A DNA stretch of 64,000 bases from Azonexus sp. (GCA_030696345.1 JAUYSK010000008.1:1-64000); one strand, 5' to 3'; shown: positions 20,212-29,793, counted from the stretch's first letter. The notes: a model not told the origin generated them from the sequence alone. Numbers and translations: made by a program.

Positions 20212-21584
20212 CAGTTTTTCTCCGTATTCATGGCCGGAACAATCGCGAGTGCATCAGCCACCCGTTCCATTTTCATGAAGCGCGACCCCTTGATCAGGAC
20301 CGTGGTTTCCGGCCCCAATTCCTTGTCCACCGCAGCAATCAGCTTTTCCACATTGCAGTAATGCCTGGCGCCTTCACCGAAGTTGCGCACGGCCTGTTGT
20401 GCCTTGTCGCCAAGCGCAAACAGGCGATCGATACCCTGACTCTTGGCGTAGCCGCCGATTTCATCGTGATACTGGCCACTGGCCTCGCCGATCTCGCCCA
20501 TATCGCCAAGCACCAGCAGCTTGCGACCAATGGTCGAGGCGAGAACATCAATCCCGGCACGGACCGAATCCGGATTGGCGTTGTAGGTATCGTCGAGGAT
20601 TTCGGCCCCCCTGTTGCCGGCGCGACGCTGCAGGCGCCCCTTGACCCCGGTAAAGCTTTCCAGCCCGACAATCACGGCCGCCATCGGCAGACCGGCGGCA
20701 AGGCAGGCGGCAGCAGCAGCCACCGCATTGCGTGCGTTGTGACGACCGGGAATGCTCAGCCGGATAGCCGCGTCGCCCTCCGCTGCGCTCAGTTCCAGTG
20801 CCGTTTCGAGGCCATGTTGATGCACATTTCCTTGCACATCGGCCGACTGGTCGATACCGAAACTACGCACCGCATGCGCGCCAGCCTGCTCACGCCAGAG
20901 CTGGGTGTAGCAATCGTCCGCATTGATCACGGCGATACCGGCCACTTGCAGGCCAGCGAAGATGCTGCCCTTCTCGCGGGCCACTTCATCCAGGTCACCC
21001 ATGCCCTCAAGGTGGGCGCGCTGCGCATTAATCACCAACGCTACGGTCGGCGCACCGATCGCTGCCAGATAAGCGATTTCACCGGGATGGTTCATGCCCA
21101 TCTCGATCACGGCAGCCCGATGCGTCGCATTCAAACCAAGCAGCGTCAGCGGCAGGCCGATGTCGTTATTGAAGTTGCCGCGAGTTGCCAGAACATCGTC
21201 GCCAAATTCTGCCTTCAGGATCGCGGCGATCATTTCCTTGGTCGTCGTCTTGCCATTTGAACCGGTGACCGCGATCAGCGGCAAGGTGAAGCTGGCGCGC
21301 CAGGCGGCGGCCAGGCGGCCAAGGGCGAGCCGGGTATCAGCAACGACGACCGCAGAAACCCCGGCCGGCAATTTGGCTTCGTCGGCCACCATCAGCGCAG
21401 CAGCGCCACTGGCCACAGCCGGGGCGAGAAAATCATGCGCGTCGAAGCGCTCGCCGCACAGGGCAATGAACAACCGGCCGGCGCCAATCGCCCGGGTATC
21501 GGTCGAAATACCGTTTAGCGCGATATCGGCGCCGATCACTCGGCCATCGACGACCTTTGCAACTTGTGAGAGCAGCCAGTTCAT
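20211..21584 (-). CDS. murF: UDP-N-acetylmuramoyl-tripeptide--D-alanyl-D-alanine ligase MurF
   Basis: 457 residues. Adds D-Ala-D-Ala to the UDP-linked tripeptide. ATP loop [19 protein letters not shown], the [13 protein letters not shown] signature, [19 protein letters not shown] and the C-terminal [16 protein letters not shown] are present. The start overlaps the murE stop by four bases. Confidence 0.97.
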   Translation of the reverse strand: MNWLLSQVAKVVDGRVIGADIALNGISTDTRAIGAGRLFIALCGERFDAHDFLAPAVASGAAALMVADEAKLPAGVSAVVVADTRLALGRLAAAWRASFTLPLIAVTGSNGKTTTKEMIAAILKAEFGDDVLATRGNFNNDIGLPLTLLGLNATHRAAVIEMGMNHPGEIAYLAAIGAPTVALVINAQRAHLEGMGDLDEVAREKGSIFAGLQVAGIAVINADDCYTQLWREQAGAHAVRSFGIDQSADVQGNVHQHGLETALELSAAEGDAAIRLSIPGRHNARNAVAAAAACLAAGLPMAAVIVGLESFTGVKGRLQRRAGNRGAEILDDTYNANPDSVRAGIDVLASTIGRKLLVLGDMGEIGEASGQYHDEIGGYAKSQGIDRLFALGDKAQQAVRNFGEGARHYCNVEKLIAAVDKELGPETTVLIKGSRFMKMERVADALAIVPAMNTEKN

Positions 21585-23062
21585 GCGGCTTTCCCCTCCT
21601 TTTCAGTGCGACGCTGCAGCAGCGCGGCTTGCGCCTGCTCAATGTCGGAAAATGGGTGACGGACGCCGGCGATTTCCTGATAGGTCTCATGACCCTTGCC
21701 TGCGAGCAGGATCACATCCCGCTCGTCGGCCGCCAGGACAACGCGGGCAATCGCCTTGGCGCGGTCGATTTCAACTTCGGCATGGCTCATGCCGGCCAGA
21801 ATGTCGTCAATGATGTTTTGCGGCGCTTCGCTGCGCGGGTTATCGCTGGTCACCAGAACGCGATCCGCCAAGGTTTCAGCCAGTTGACCCATCTGTGGGC
21901 GCTTGCCCGTGTCGCGATCGCCACCGCAACCGAAAACCACCCACAGCTTTCCTCCCCGCGGCGTCACGACATCACGCAGGATGAGCAGCGCGTTTTCCAG
22001 TGCGTCCGGCGTATGCGAGTAATCGACGATGATCAATGGTTCGCCATTGCCCCCGACACGCTCCATGCGGCCCGGCGGCGACGTCAGTTCGGACAGGCGA
22101 CGCACAACATCGGACACCGAAACACCGGCATCGTGCAGAACGGCAGCAACGGCCAGCAGGTTGGAGATGTTGTAGCGGCCGACCAGACAGGTATCGACCG
22201 TACCCCGGCCATTCGGCAGGATCAGGCTGAAGCGCTGGCCAAAGGGTGTATCAACCAGATCCTCGGCCCGCACCAGCGCCGGAAAATCACGGCGCTGTTC
22301 ACCGATGGCGTAACCGAGCACACGCATGGCCGTGGTTTCACGCATCAGCTTTAGACCAAACGCATCATCCAGATTGATGATGGCAGTGCGCAAGCGCGGC
22401 CAGGCAAAGAGCTTTGCCTTGGCGGCGGCGTAGGCTTCCATCGTGCCGTGGTAATCGAGATGATCGCGGGTAAAATTGGTGAATACCGCAACATCGACTC
22501 GAGCACCGTTCATCCGGCCCTCTTCGATGCCGATTGAACTGGCTTCCAACGCACAGGCACCAGCGTTCTCGGCACGGAACTGCGCGAGGTAGCGCATCAG
22601 TGTTGTCGCTTCCGGCGTCGTGAAACCAGTCTCGACCAGCGCATCCGGAAAGCCGGCACCCAGCGTACCGATCACGGCGCAGGGCTTGGGATAAACCCGG
22701 GCAATGCATTGGCTGATCGTGGTCTTGCCGTTGGTGCCGGTAATCGCGATCAACGACAGGCCTTCGCTGGGATGGCCATAAACCGCATGCGCCAGCGGCC
22801 CGGCCAGCGGACGCAAAGCATCGACGGACAGGTTTGCTGCGGTCAACGCCGAATTCCAGGCAAAACCGTCGCCCGGTTGCCAGACAACCGCCACCGCACC
22901 GCGCTCAATCGCATCAGCGATGTAGCGACGGCCATCGGCCAGATCGCCCGGATAAGCAAGAAAGAGATCGCCCGGCTGGACCTGCCGGCTGTCATCGGCG
23001 ACACCGGTCGGCGCGATGTCCATGCTTTCCAGGCGGTCGAGGATGTCGCGCGGCGTGCTCAC
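21581..23062 (-). CDS. murE: UDP-N-acetylmuramoyl-L-alanyl-D-glutamate--2,6-diaminopimelate ligase MurE
   Basis: 493 residues. Adds meso-diaminopimelate to the stem peptide. The substrate-selecting motif is DNPR (in LVTSDNPRSEAPQ), which marks the mDAP form rather than the lysine form. ATP loop ITGTNGKTTISQCIA, FTNFTRDHLDYHGTMEAY and LAGKGHETYQEI are also seen. The start overlaps the ftsI stop by four bases. Confidence 0.97.
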   Translation of the reverse strand: MSTPRDILDRLESMDIAPTGVADDSRQVQPGDLFLAYPGDLADGRRYIADAIERGAVAVVWQPGDGFAWNSALTAANLSVDALRPLAGPLAHAVYGHPSEGLSLIAITGTNGKTTISQCIARVYPKPCAVIGTLGAGFPDALVETGFTTPEATTLMRYLAQFRAENAGACALEASSIGIEEGRMNGARVDVAVFTNFTRDHLDYHGTMEAYAAAKAKLFAWPRLRTAIINLDDAFGLKLMRETTAMRVLGYAIGEQRRDFPALVRAEDLVDTPFGQRFSLILPNGRGTVDTCLVGRYNISNLLAVAAVLHDAGVSVSDVVRRLSELTSPPGRMERVGGNGEPLIIVDYSHTPDALENALLILRDVVTPRGGKLWVVFGCGGDRDTGKRPQMGQLAETLADRVLVTSDNPRSEAPQNIIDDILAGMSHAEVEIDRAKAIARVVLAADERDVILLAGKGHETYQEIAGVRHPFSDIEQAQAALLQRRTEKEGKAA

Positions 23063-24807
23063 AGGCGCCCCTTTACGGCCGGCACTTCGGCAACCTGAAT
23101 CGGCGCATCAGGCCGAATGCCGAGGGTGCGCAAGGCACCGCCGGTAATCTGGGAAAAGGCCGGACCAGCCACGTCGCCACCGTAGTGGGCGCCGCCGGTC
23201 GGCTCGTCGATCATCACTGCGACAACCAGTCGTGGATCGCTGATCGGTGCCAGACCGACGAATGAGGCGATATATTTTTTGGCATAGACACCGCCCTCGA
23301 TCTTGTAGGCCGTGCCTGTCTTGCCGCCAACGCGATAGCCCGGAACCCGCGCCTTCGGCGCCGTTCCCTCGGGCTGCACGGCCATTTCCAGCATGGCCCG
23401 CACTTCACGCGCCGTTTGCTGCGAAAAGACCCGCACGCCACGCACCGGCGTATCGTCCAGACGAATCAGCGACAGCGGCATCAGCTCGCCATCATGGGCA
23501 AACACCGTATAGGCCCGGGCCAGTTGAACAAGGCTGACCGCAATGCCATGTCCATAGGACATCGTGGCCTGCTCGATCGGCCGCCAGCTTTTCCATGGCC
23601 GCAGGCGACCATTGACCTCGCCGGGAAAGCCCAGGTTAGGCATCTGGCCAAAGCCGAGGCTGTCGAACATTTCCCACAATTCCTTGGGTGGGAAGCCCAG
23701 GGCAATCTTGGCTGTTCCAACGTTCGAAGATTTCTGGATCACCTCAGCCACGCTCAATGCGCCATGCGGATGGGCATCGGAGATGGTGGCACTGCCAATG
23801 GTCAGGCGACCTGGTGCGCAGTTGATTATCGTATCGAAGCGGACTTTGCCCTTTTCGAGCGCAAAGGCAGCGGTGAACGGCTTCATCACCGAACCTGGTT
23901 CGAAGGAGTCGGTAAACGCCCGGTTCCGCAGTTGCGCCCCGGACAGGTTTTGGCGGTTATTCGGGTTATAGGTCGGCCAGTTGGCCAGCGCGAGGATTTC
24001 CCCGGTCCGGCTGTCGATGACGATGGCGCCGCCCGCCTTGGCCTTGTTGGTCTCGACCGCCGCTTTCAAATGGCTGTAGGCCAGATACTGGATCTTCGAA
24101 TCCAGCGCCAGACGAATTTCCTTGCCATCCTGCGGCGGCTTGGTCGCCCCCACGTCCTCGACAATACTGCCGCGCCGGTCCCGAATCACCGTACGACTGC
24201 CTGAACGCCCAATCAGGCTGTTCTGGAATGCCAGTTCAACGCCTTCCAACCCCTTGTCGTCTACGCCGGTAAAGCCGACGATATGCGCTGTCATGTCCCC
24301 AGTCGGGTAATAGCGGCGATATTCCTTTTCGTTGTGTACACCCGGCAACTTCAGCGCCGCGATGCGATCCGCGGTTTCCGGCGGCACCTGGCGCTTGACG
24401 AAAACGAAGGTCTTTTCCGAAGCGATCTTGCCATCCAGCTCACGCACACTCATGTCAAGCAGACCGGCCAGTTGCTGTTTCTGTGGCACCGCCATGGTCC
24501 GTGCATCGCCAGGGATGGCCCAGATCGATTTCATTGGCGTGGACACCGCAAGCAGATCACCATTGCGGTCGATAATCTTGCCGCGCGACGCGGAGATCTC
24601 GATGTCGCGGAGATAGCGGGAATCGCCTTTTTCCTGCAGAAAATCGTTGTTGATCACCTGCAAATAGAAGCCACGCACCACCAGCGACAGGAATGCCGCC
24701 ATCAACAGCAGGCCAACGGTACGCGAACGCCAGCCCTGCAAGGCCAGTTGCAGCACCGGGCTTTCGGTAAAGCGATGGCCCCGTTGCGGGCGGCGGCGCA
24801 CGGCCAT
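23059..24807 (-). CDS. ftsI: Penicillin-binding protein 3 / FtsI, septal transpeptidase
   Basis: 582 residues. Bitopic class B PBP partner of FtsW. A short basic cytoplasmic tail and one transmembrane helix (VGLLLMAAFLSLVVRGFYL) are followed by the dimerisation domain and transpeptidase. Active-site triad: SVMK (in FEPGSVMKPF), SSN (in QKSSNVGTAK) and KTG (in VGGKTGTAYK). The gene begins at the ftsL stop. Confidence 0.97.
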   Translation of the reverse strand: MAVRRRPQRGHRFTESPVLQLALQGWRSRTVGLLLMAAFLSLVVRGFYLQVINNDFLQEKGDSRYLRDIEISASRGKIIDRNGDLLAVSTPMKSIWAIPGDARTMAVPQKQQLAGLLDMSVRELDGKIASEKTFVFVKRQVPPETADRIAALKLPGVHNEKEYRRYYPTGDMTAHIVGFTGVDDKGLEGVELAFQNSLIGRSGSRTVIRDRRGSIVEDVGATKPPQDGKEIRLALDSKIQYLAYSHLKAAVETNKAKAGGAIVIDSRTGEILALANWPTYNPNNRQNLSGAQLRNRAFTDSFEPGSVMKPFTAAFALEKGKVRFDTIINCAPGRLTIGSATISDAHPHGALSVAEVIQKSSNVGTAKIALGFPPKELWEMFDSLGFGQMPNLGFPGEVNGRLRPWKSWRPIEQATMSYGHGIAVSLVQLARAYTVFAHDGELMPLSLIRLDDTPVRGVRVFSQQTAREVRAMLEMAVQPEGTAPKARVPGYRVGGKTGTAYKIEGGVYAKKYIASFVGLAPISDPRLVVAVMIDEPTGGAHYGGDVAGPAFSQITGGALRTLGIRPDAPIQVAEVPAVKGRL

Positions 24808-25103
24808 CAGTGCCCTCCTTTTTTCGCTACCGGCTTGAGAACCGGCGGCGGAGTGACAACCTTGCCCGTGGCGTCCGGTGTCACCATATGCAAACGGTCA
24901 CGGGCAATTTTTTCGATCCGTGGATGGGTAGCCCAGGTCGACATCTCAAGTTGCAACTGGCCGTACTCGACATCAAGCTGGCGCGCCCGCTCCTGCTCCC
25001 CCTCCAGATCCTGAAATAGCTTGCGCGCGCGGTGCTGGGAGGTCACCACACCCAGCGCGCAAACGACAACAATCAGGAGAAGGATCATATTGAAACGGAC
25101 CAT
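24807..25103 (-). CDS. ftsL: Cell division protein FtsL
   Basis: 98 residues. Short bitopic divisome protein with one N-terminal transmembrane helix (MILLLIVVVCALGVVTSQHRARKLF region) and a leucine-zipper-like periplasmic coiled coil (DLEGEQERARQLDVEYGQLQLE) that pairs with FtsB. The tail ends in a proline/lysine-rich stretch. Position between rsmH and ftsI, with one-base overlaps on both sides, supports the call more than sequence alone. Confidence 0.92.
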   Translation of the reverse strand: MVRFNMILLLIVVVCALGVVTSQHRARKLFQDLEGEQERARQLDVEYGQLQLEMSTWATHPRIEKIARDRLHMVTPDATGKVVTPPPVLKPVAKKGGH

Positions 25104-26029
25104 TACAGTTTTTCAGCCACCCGCATCACGGCACTGCGCGCCCGCGGATTGGCCGACACTTCTGCCGCCGAGGGCTTGAGCATCTTGCCGACCAGCCGCA
25201 GCTTCGGCTTCGGCAACTGATCCGCCCGCAAGGGCAAGCCCTTGGGCAGATCGTCGGCATTCGACTGCGCGCGCATGAAGGTTTTGACGATGCGGTCTTC
25301 CAGCGAGTGAAAACAGATCACCACCAGTCGGCCACCCGGCTTCAACAATTCAAGCGCCTGCGGCAGGGCTACTTCCAGCTGGCGGAGCTCTTGATTGATA
25401 TGAATCCGTAAAGCTTGAAAGCTGCGCGTCGCCGGGTCCTGCCCTGGCTCACGGGTGCGCACGGTCGCGCGTACGATGGCCGCGAACTGAGCTGTTGTGA
25501 CAATAGGTTGTTCGAGCCGAGCAGCCACAACCTTCTTTGCAATCTGGAAAGCAAACCGTTCTTCGCCATAATTTCTAATGACCTCCGTTATGTCTCTTAT
25601 TTCGGCCCGCGCCAGCCACTCGGCCGCCGTTTCGCCCTGCGTTACATCCATACGCATGTCGAGCGGCGCGTCGTGGCGAAAGCTGAAGCCGCGCCCCCCG
25701 TCATCGATTTGCGGCGATGACACCCCTACATCAAAAAGAATTCCATCAACGTCGCGCACGCCAGCCTCATCGGCCGCTTCGGCGATTTCGCCAAAGGCAC
25801 GATGGATCAGCTGAAAACGTGAATCCTGAATGGCCACCCCGGCAGCAATCGCCTGAGTGTCGCGGTCAACGGCCACCAGACGGCCTTTTTCACCCAACTC
25901 GGAAAGAATGCGACGGCTGTGACCGCCGCGCCCGAAAGTGGCGTCGATATAGACCCCCTCAGGCTTGATTGCCAGGGATTTGACCGCCTCTTCGAGCAGC
26001 ACCGTGACGTGGGTGCCACCCGTGGTCAC
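25103..26029 (-). CDS. rsmH: 16S rRNA (cytosine-1402 N4)-methyltransferase RsmH
   Basis: 308 residues (MraW). Methylates C1402 in the ribosomal P site. It begins with [36 protein letters not shown], holding the SAM-binding FGRGGH. Then come [23 protein letters not shown] and [17 protein letters not shown]. It overlaps mraZ by four bases and is first after it in the dcw operon. Confidence 0.97.
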   Translation of the reverse strand: MTTGGTHVTVLLEEAVKSLAIKPEGVYIDATFGRGGHSRRILSELGEKGRLVAVDRDTQAIAAGVAIQDSRFQLIHRAFGEIAEAADEAGVRDVDGILFDVGVSSPQIDDGGRGFSFRHDAPLDMRMDVTQGETAAEWLARAEIRDITEVIRNYGEERFAFQIAKKVVAARLEQPIVTTAQFAAIVRATVRTREPGQDPATRSFQALRIHINQELRQLEVALPQALELLKPGGRLVVICFHSLEDRIVKTFMRAQSNADDLPKGLPLRADQLPKPKLRLVGKMLKPSAAEVSANPRARSAVMRVAEKL

Positions 26030-26472
26030 AGCACCAGATCCCCAAGACCCGGCGGCAATTCACCGGACAGTGCCTCGACAGCAAGTTCGTTCTGCTGCTT
26101 CCAGCCCGCCTCGCTCCAGATTTCGAAATGGGACCCCATCCCGACCAGATAGACGGTTTTTCCAAGATTGGCGTATTCGCGCAATTCCGGTGCCACCAGG
26201 ATGCGACCGGCCGAGTCAAGCTCCTCGGTACGGGCATTACCAACCAGAACACGCTTGATCGATGCCGCACGCGGATCAAGGCTGGAAGCCTTGAGAATCT
26301 GGTCGCGAATCGGCTGCCAGGCCGGCGACGGGTAAAGCAGCAAACAGCGATGCGGATGCGCCGTCAGGACGAGCGAGCCCTCAGCTGCGGCGAGCAGAGG
26401 CTCGCGGTGCCTTGCCGGTATGGCAAGCCGCCCCTTTGCATCCAGACTCAGCGCTGTAGCCCCTTCGAACAT
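26026..26472 (-). CDS. mraZ: MraZ, transcriptional regulator of the dcw operon
   Basis: 148 residues from ATG 26470-26472 ([23 protein letters not shown]). Two AbrB/SpoVT-like half-domains, each with the DxxGR signature: [17 protein letters not shown] and [16 protein letters not shown]. MraZ forms a ring and represses its own operon by binding TGGGN repeats. Such repeats lie directly upstream at 26484-26518. The longer in-frame start (MGKRGARRR) would include the operator and is rejected. Confidence 0.95.
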   Translation of the reverse strand: MFEGATALSLDAKGRLAIPARHREPLLAAAEGSLVLTAHPHRCLLLYPSPAWQPIRDQILKASSLDPRAASIKRVLVGNARTEELDSAGRILVAPELREYANLGKTVYLVGMGSHFEIWSEAGWKQQNELAVEALSGELPPGLGDLVL

Positions 26473-26483
26473 CCGTCGTCTCG

Positions 26484-26518
26484 CTCCCCGTTTACCCACT
26501 TTTCAACACGTTTTCCCA
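26484..26518 (-). promoter_or_regulatory. MraZ operator: TGGGN-type boxes at 10-bp period
   Basis: Reading the minus strand toward mraZ there are four 5-mers at exact 10-bp steps: TGGGA (26514-26518), TGTTG (26504-26508, degenerate), TGGGT (26494-26498) and GGGAG (26484-26488). The spacers AAACG, AAAAG and AAACG are themselves similar. Known MraZ operators are TGGGN direct repeats with five-base spacers. The first box overlaps the -10 hexamer, and the last overlaps the ribosome-binding region. Confidence 0.8.
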
Positions 26519-26546
26519 CTTTAGAACATCAACACCCCACAGTCAA
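26518..26546 (-). promoter_or_regulatory. Promoter of the mraZ (dcw) operon
   Basis: TTGACT (-35, five of six bases), 17-bp spacer, TAAAGT (-10, four of six) on the minus strand. The -10 ends inside the first MraZ box, which fits repression by MraZ. The -10 is about 45 bp from the mraZ ATG. Confidence 0.7.
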
Positions 26547-26895
26547 TAGCGAAATTTGTATTTTTTTCTTATGCAACAAGGACTTAGAAGCACTTGTAAT
26601 TGTGATTTTCAGGAAAAATTTTCTTTTAAAATCAATGCGTGAAAATCAACACTTAAAGTGACTTATCAGGAGTTTTGGCGCAACGGGAGATGATCCCCCC
26701 CACCATGCCGGCGTGGTAATGAGGTGAAAGAAAGCAGGGAAATTTGGCGGCGCTTCGACACAGAATCGGCGCCACAAAGCAGATTGCTGAATGGGTTCCC
26801 GTCTGTCGCGGAAAACTGAAAAAAGCAGTGACCCAAAGCCACTCGCTGAATGCTGGACGTCGCGCACACGGGTCGAAAAAGCCGACCGTAAACTG
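26547..26895. other. Long intergenic region upstream of the dcw promoter
   Basis: About 350 bp without a convincing gene. The part next to the promoter (26550-26660) is AT-rich with several A and T runs and could serve as an UP element. The rest is GC-rich. Short open frames exist on both strands, but none has a domain or a ribosome site. I looked for RNase P RNA, tmRNA and 6S RNA hallmarks and saw none. Confidence 0.45.
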
Positions 26896-26921
26896 GAAAG
26901 AGCAGCCTAAGCTGCCCTTTC
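26896..26921 (-). terminator. Terminator downstream of dsbC
   Basis: On the minus strand an 11-bp stem, GAAAGGGCAGC with GCTGCTCTTTC (one mismatch), encloses a TTAG loop and starts about 20 bp after the dsbC stop. The right arm itself ends CTCTTTCC, giving a moderate U-rich end. Confidence 0.6.
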
Positions 26922-26940
26922 GTCGGTAGAAATCAGGCCC

Positions 26941-27642
26941 TTACTTGCTTTGGCCGAGCCTTTGTTCGATGCGAGCCAAGGGCATGGCACCCGGGACGCG
27001 CTCGCCATCGGCGAAGAACATGGTGGGGGTACCGGAAATATTCAACCTGCGGCCAAACTCCTGATTTCTGGTAACGGCAGTCGTGTCACAGTCGTCCTTG
27101 CCAGCCGGCGCCTTGCCCTCAACCATCCAGTCGTTCCAGGCCTTGGCTCGATCAGCCGAGCACCAGATCTGTTTTGACTTGCGCACGGAGTCTTCAGACA
27201 AAATCGGATAAAGGAAGGTATAAACCGTGACGTTCTCCAGTTTCAGAATGTCCTTGGCCAGACGTTTGCAGTAACCACAGTTGGGGTCCTCGAAGGTCGC
27301 CAGGACGCGCTTGCCGTCACCGCGCACCTGCTTGATGGCGCGGTCCAGTGGCAGATCGGAGAACTTGATCGCAGTCAGCTTACGCATGCGCTCTTCGGTC
27401 ACATTTTTCATGGTTTTGGCGTCGATCAACTGCCCGTTGATCAGGATCGCGGTCATTTTCTCGTCGGTATAGAAGATATTGCCATCCGAGTAGACTTCGT
27501 AGAGACCCAGATAACCGGCCTTCGTGACGCTCTCGACTTTGGCGCCAAGCTTGCTCTCCAGGCTTTTCTTGATTTCTGCCTCGTCCGCCGCAGCAGAACC
27601 AAAAGCCAGCAGCAGGGCCAGCGGCAACAATTTTCTCAACAT
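26941..27642 (-). CDS. dsbC: Thiol:disulfide isomerase DsbC
   Basis: 233 residues. Periplasmic disulfide isomerase that corrects wrong disulfides. A signal peptide (MLRKLLPLALLLAFGSAAAD) is followed by the dimerisation domain (KKSLESKLGAKVESVTK to YTDEKMTAILINGQLID) and a thioredoxin fold with the CGYC active site in FEDPNCGYCKRLA. The structural cysteines (IWCSAD and KDDCDTT) and the cis-Pro loop SGTPTMFF are present. It lies 9 bp downstream of the UbiH-family gene on the same strand. Confidence 0.95.
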   Translation of the reverse strand: MLRKLLPLALLLAFGSAAADEAEIKKSLESKLGAKVESVTKAGYLGLYEVYSDGNIFYTDEKMTAILINGQLIDAKTMKNVTEERMRKLTAIKFSDLPLDRAIKQVRGDGKRVLATFEDPNCGYCKRLAKDILKLENVTVYTFLYPILSEDSVRKSKQIWCSADRAKAWNDWMVEGKAPAGKDDCDTTAVTRNQEFGRRLNISGTPTMFFADGERVPGAMPLARIEQRLGQSK

Positions 27643-27651
27643 TCAATTCTC

Positions 27652-28815
27652 CTAGAGGGCACCCAGTGCGTAACGCACTAGGGCATTTTTGACGAAGGGC
27701 AGGCTATTGGTCAGGTTCAATCCCAGATTGCGCAAGGGGCGAACTCCTGGCGAATCCTCGCGGAACAGACGGCGCAGGCCGTCCGTCGTGGTCTGCATAA
27801 GCATCGTTTCTTCCCGGCGGGCGCGCTGGTAGCGCTGCAGAAAGCGCTCCTGCCCGATATCCTGCCAGGGTTGTGTTGCAGCCAGTTGACCGGCAAGTAC
27901 CATAGCATCCTGAAAACCGAGGTTGATGCCATGCCCGGACAGCGGATGAATCCCGTGGCCGGCATCGCCCACCAGTGCCAGGCGCGGCGCCACGGTTTGT
28001 GGCACACGCATCAACCGAAGCGGGAAAGCGGCTGCCGGCGTCAGCAACTCAAGCCTGCCGAGGGTATTTGCGCCTGCTTCAGCCACCCGATCGCAAAACT
28101 GATCTGGCGGCAACAGACAAAGTTGGTCGGCGTGCGCATCAGGCGTGGACCAGACGATGGAAATACGGTTCCCGGGCAGCGGCAGATAGGCCAGCACGCC
28201 ATCATCACGGAACCACTGGTAGGCCACGTTGCGATGCGGCTTCCCGGTCGAGAAATTAGCCACCAAGCCTTTTTCCCCGTAGGGCGTGTTGACCGCAACC
28301 AGGCCGGCCGCTTGCCGAATCCAGGAATCGCGACCGTCAGCCCCGACCAGCAGTTTTGCCGAAAGAACCATGCCGTCGCTCAACTGAAGAACGGCAGCAT
28401 CGTCACGAAACTCAAGCTTGGCGGGCCGGGCCGGGCTAAACAAGGTCAGATTCCCCTGCCGCTTGGCACTTTCCCAGAGCTCGCAAGCCATCAACGATGA
28501 CTCAAGTATCCAGCCGAGCTCGGAAACGCCGGTATCGAAAGCGGAAAATTCAAGTTTGCCACCCGCATCACCACAAATCTGCATGGCTCGTATCGGCGCC
28601 ATGCGGCCTGAGTCCAGATGCTTCCAAGTGCCGATGGCTTCGAGAAACTCGACATTGGCCGGGCTGATCGCATAGACCCGCGCGTCCCAGCCCTCCGGGG
28701 CACATGGCGGCTGATTCTCCACCAGCGCTATGCGCAGACGGGTATCCCGCAGGGCAATGGCCAGACTGGCGCCAGCCAGTCCACCACCGACAATGATCAG
28801 ATCAAATTGCTGCAT
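27652..28815 (-). CDS. UbiH/UbiF/VisC family FAD-dependent hydroxylase
   Basis: 387 residues from ATG 28813-28815 (MQQFDLIIVGGGLAGASLAIAL); upstream codons in the frame lack family likeness. Flavin monooxygenase of the ubiquinone-biosynthesis class. Visible are the N-terminal GxGxxG FAD loop, the ARVYAISPANVEFLEAIG stretch, VGADGRDSWIR, and GDAGHGIHPLSGHGINLGFQDA near residue 285. It probably hydroxylates the quinone ring, but which carbon (C5, C6 or C1) cannot be read from one sequence, so no symbol is given. Confidence 0.88.
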   Translation of the reverse strand: MQQFDLIIVGGGLAGASLAIALRDTRLRIALVENQPPCAPEGWDARVYAISPANVEFLEAIGTWKHLDSGRMAPIRAMQICGDAGGKLEFSAFDTGVSELGWILESSLMACELWESAKRQGNLTLFSPARPAKLEFRDDAAVLQLSDGMVLSAKLLVGADGRDSWIRQAAGLVAVNTPYGEKGLVANFSTGKPHRNVAYQWFRDDGVLAYLPLPGNRISIVWSTPDAHADQLCLLPPDQFCDRVAEAGANTLGRLELLTPAAAFPLRLMRVPQTVAPRLALVGDAGHGIHPLSGHGINLGFQDAMVLAGQLAATQPWQDIGQERFLQRYQRARREETMLMQTTTDGLRRLFREDSPGVRPLRNLGLNLTNSLPFVKNALVRYALGAL

Positions 28816-28855
28816 GACGGCAATTATGCAGCTTAACCGGGATCGGACAAAACGA

Positions 28856-29200
28856 TCAGGCGGGCGTTCCGCCTGTGGGTGGCTTGTTCGGGCGTGGGCG
28901 ACGGTTATTGTTGTTGGTGCGGGGACGGTGCTTTTTGGGCTGCCCCGGAACACCAGCACCGGCGCCACCCGGCTTGCCGTGCGACATCGGGCCACGGTTT
29001 GGCGTGCCGCTAGGCTCGTTTCCGGAAATGCGGTTACCCGGTGCGAGCTGGATTTCCAGCTCGATTATTTCGTCCCATTGTTCGTCCGTGCGGTCACGCT
29101 CCGGAATCGACAGGAGTTCGCGCAGACGGCGGCGATTATCGTTGGGCGGAGGCGCAACGGGCGGGGATTCGGGCGGGGATTCGGGATTAGATGTATTCAT
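28856..29200 (-). CDS. Hypothetical protein with Ser-Pro repeats and a basic C-terminus
   Basis: 114 residues. N-terminal low-complexity SPPESPPVAPPP arises from a tandem DNA repeat. A short helical acidic segment (RRLRELLSIPERDRTDEQWDEIIELE) follows, then a Gly/Pro/Asn/Arg-rich basic tail (PKKHRPRTNNNNRRPRP). No enzymatic motif. The central helix pair looks like a protein-binding module, and the basic tail suggests nucleic-acid contact. It lies between HU and the UbiH-family gene. I do not recognise a family. Confidence 0.65.
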   Translation of the reverse strand: MNTSNPESPPESPPVAPPPNDNRRRLRELLSIPERDRTDEQWDEIIELEIQLAPGNRISGNEPSGTPNRGPMSHGKPGGAGAGVPGQPKKHRPRTNNNNRRPRPNKPPTGGTPA

Positions 29201-29206
29201 CGCAAA

Positions 29207-29240
29207 TTAAAAAGCGGAGCCCGTGTTAAACAGGCCCCGC
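29207..29240 (-). terminator. Terminator downstream of the HU gene
   Basis: On the minus strand GCGGGGCCTGTT pairs with CACGGGCTCCGC around a short loop, with two G-U wobbles, followed by TTTTTAATTT. It starts about 17 bp after the HU stop. Confidence 0.75.
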
Positions 29241-29256
29241 ATTGGGTGATGCCAGA

Positions 29257-29571
29257 TTATTTCTTTTTGGCAGCGGTCTTCTTGGCGGCGGGCTTCTTGG
29301 GGGCCACGGATGCCTTGAAGGCGGTACCGGCAGTGAATTTCGGCACAGTGGTCGCCGGAATATTCAACGTCGCGCCGGTCTTGGGATTCTTGCCAGTGCG
29401 CTCAGCGCGCTTCGCAGATTTGAACGTGCCGAAACCAACGAGCGTGACAGACTCACCCGCAGTTACAGTCTTGACGATTGCAGCGATGATGGCAGACAGA
29501 GCCTTATCGGCAGCAGCCTTGGTAATACCAGCTTCTTTTGCAGCAACTTCGACCAGCTCGGATTTATTCAT
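29257..29571 (-). CDS. HU family DNA-binding protein with lysine/alanine tail
   Basis: 104 residues. Nucleoid protein: MNKSELVEVAAKEAGITKAA, the dimer core SAIIAAIVKTVTAGESVTLVGFGTF, and the DNA-binding arm region RTGKNPKTGATLNIPATTVPKFTAG. It ends with PKKPAAKKTAAKKK, an extension beyond the usual 90-residue HU that resembles histone H1-like tails. AGGAGG lies seven bases upstream of the ATG. It is monocistronic, with its own terminator. Confidence 0.93.
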   Translation of the reverse strand: MNKSELVEVAAKEAGITKAAADKALSAIIAAIVKTVTAGESVTLVGFGTFKSAKRAERTGKNPKTGATLNIPATTVPKFTAGTAFKASVAPKKPAAKKTAAKKK

Positions 29572-29744
29572 CTAAGTGCCTCCTGTTACCTGAGTTTGTT
29601 TAAGAAAACTGGCCGTCAGAACGGCAGCGAACTTAAAGTAGCATATCTTTTTGAATAAGTGTTGGCCCAAGAATGCCTATTTGCGGGCTGTCACGTGATT
29701 TTTTGCAATTTTCATACGTTGACCGCAGCATTCGTCAGAAAAGC

Positions 29745-29771
29745 ACAAACCCGGCGCGCAGCCGGGTTTGT
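29745..29771 (-). terminator. Terminator of the napDABC operon
   Basis: Perfect 11-bp stem ACAAACCCGGC with GCCGGGTTTGT around a five-base loop, 22 bp beyond the napC stop. On the minus strand it is followed by GCTTTT. Confidence 0.8.
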
Positions 29772-29793
29772 CCTGATGCCATCAGCAAGGCTG

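Noticed and set aside
26547..26940. RNase P RNA, tmRNA or 6S RNA upstream of mraZ
   Set aside because: No GAGGAAAGTC-type RNase P core, no tRNA-like ends and no 6S-like long interrupted stem on either strand.
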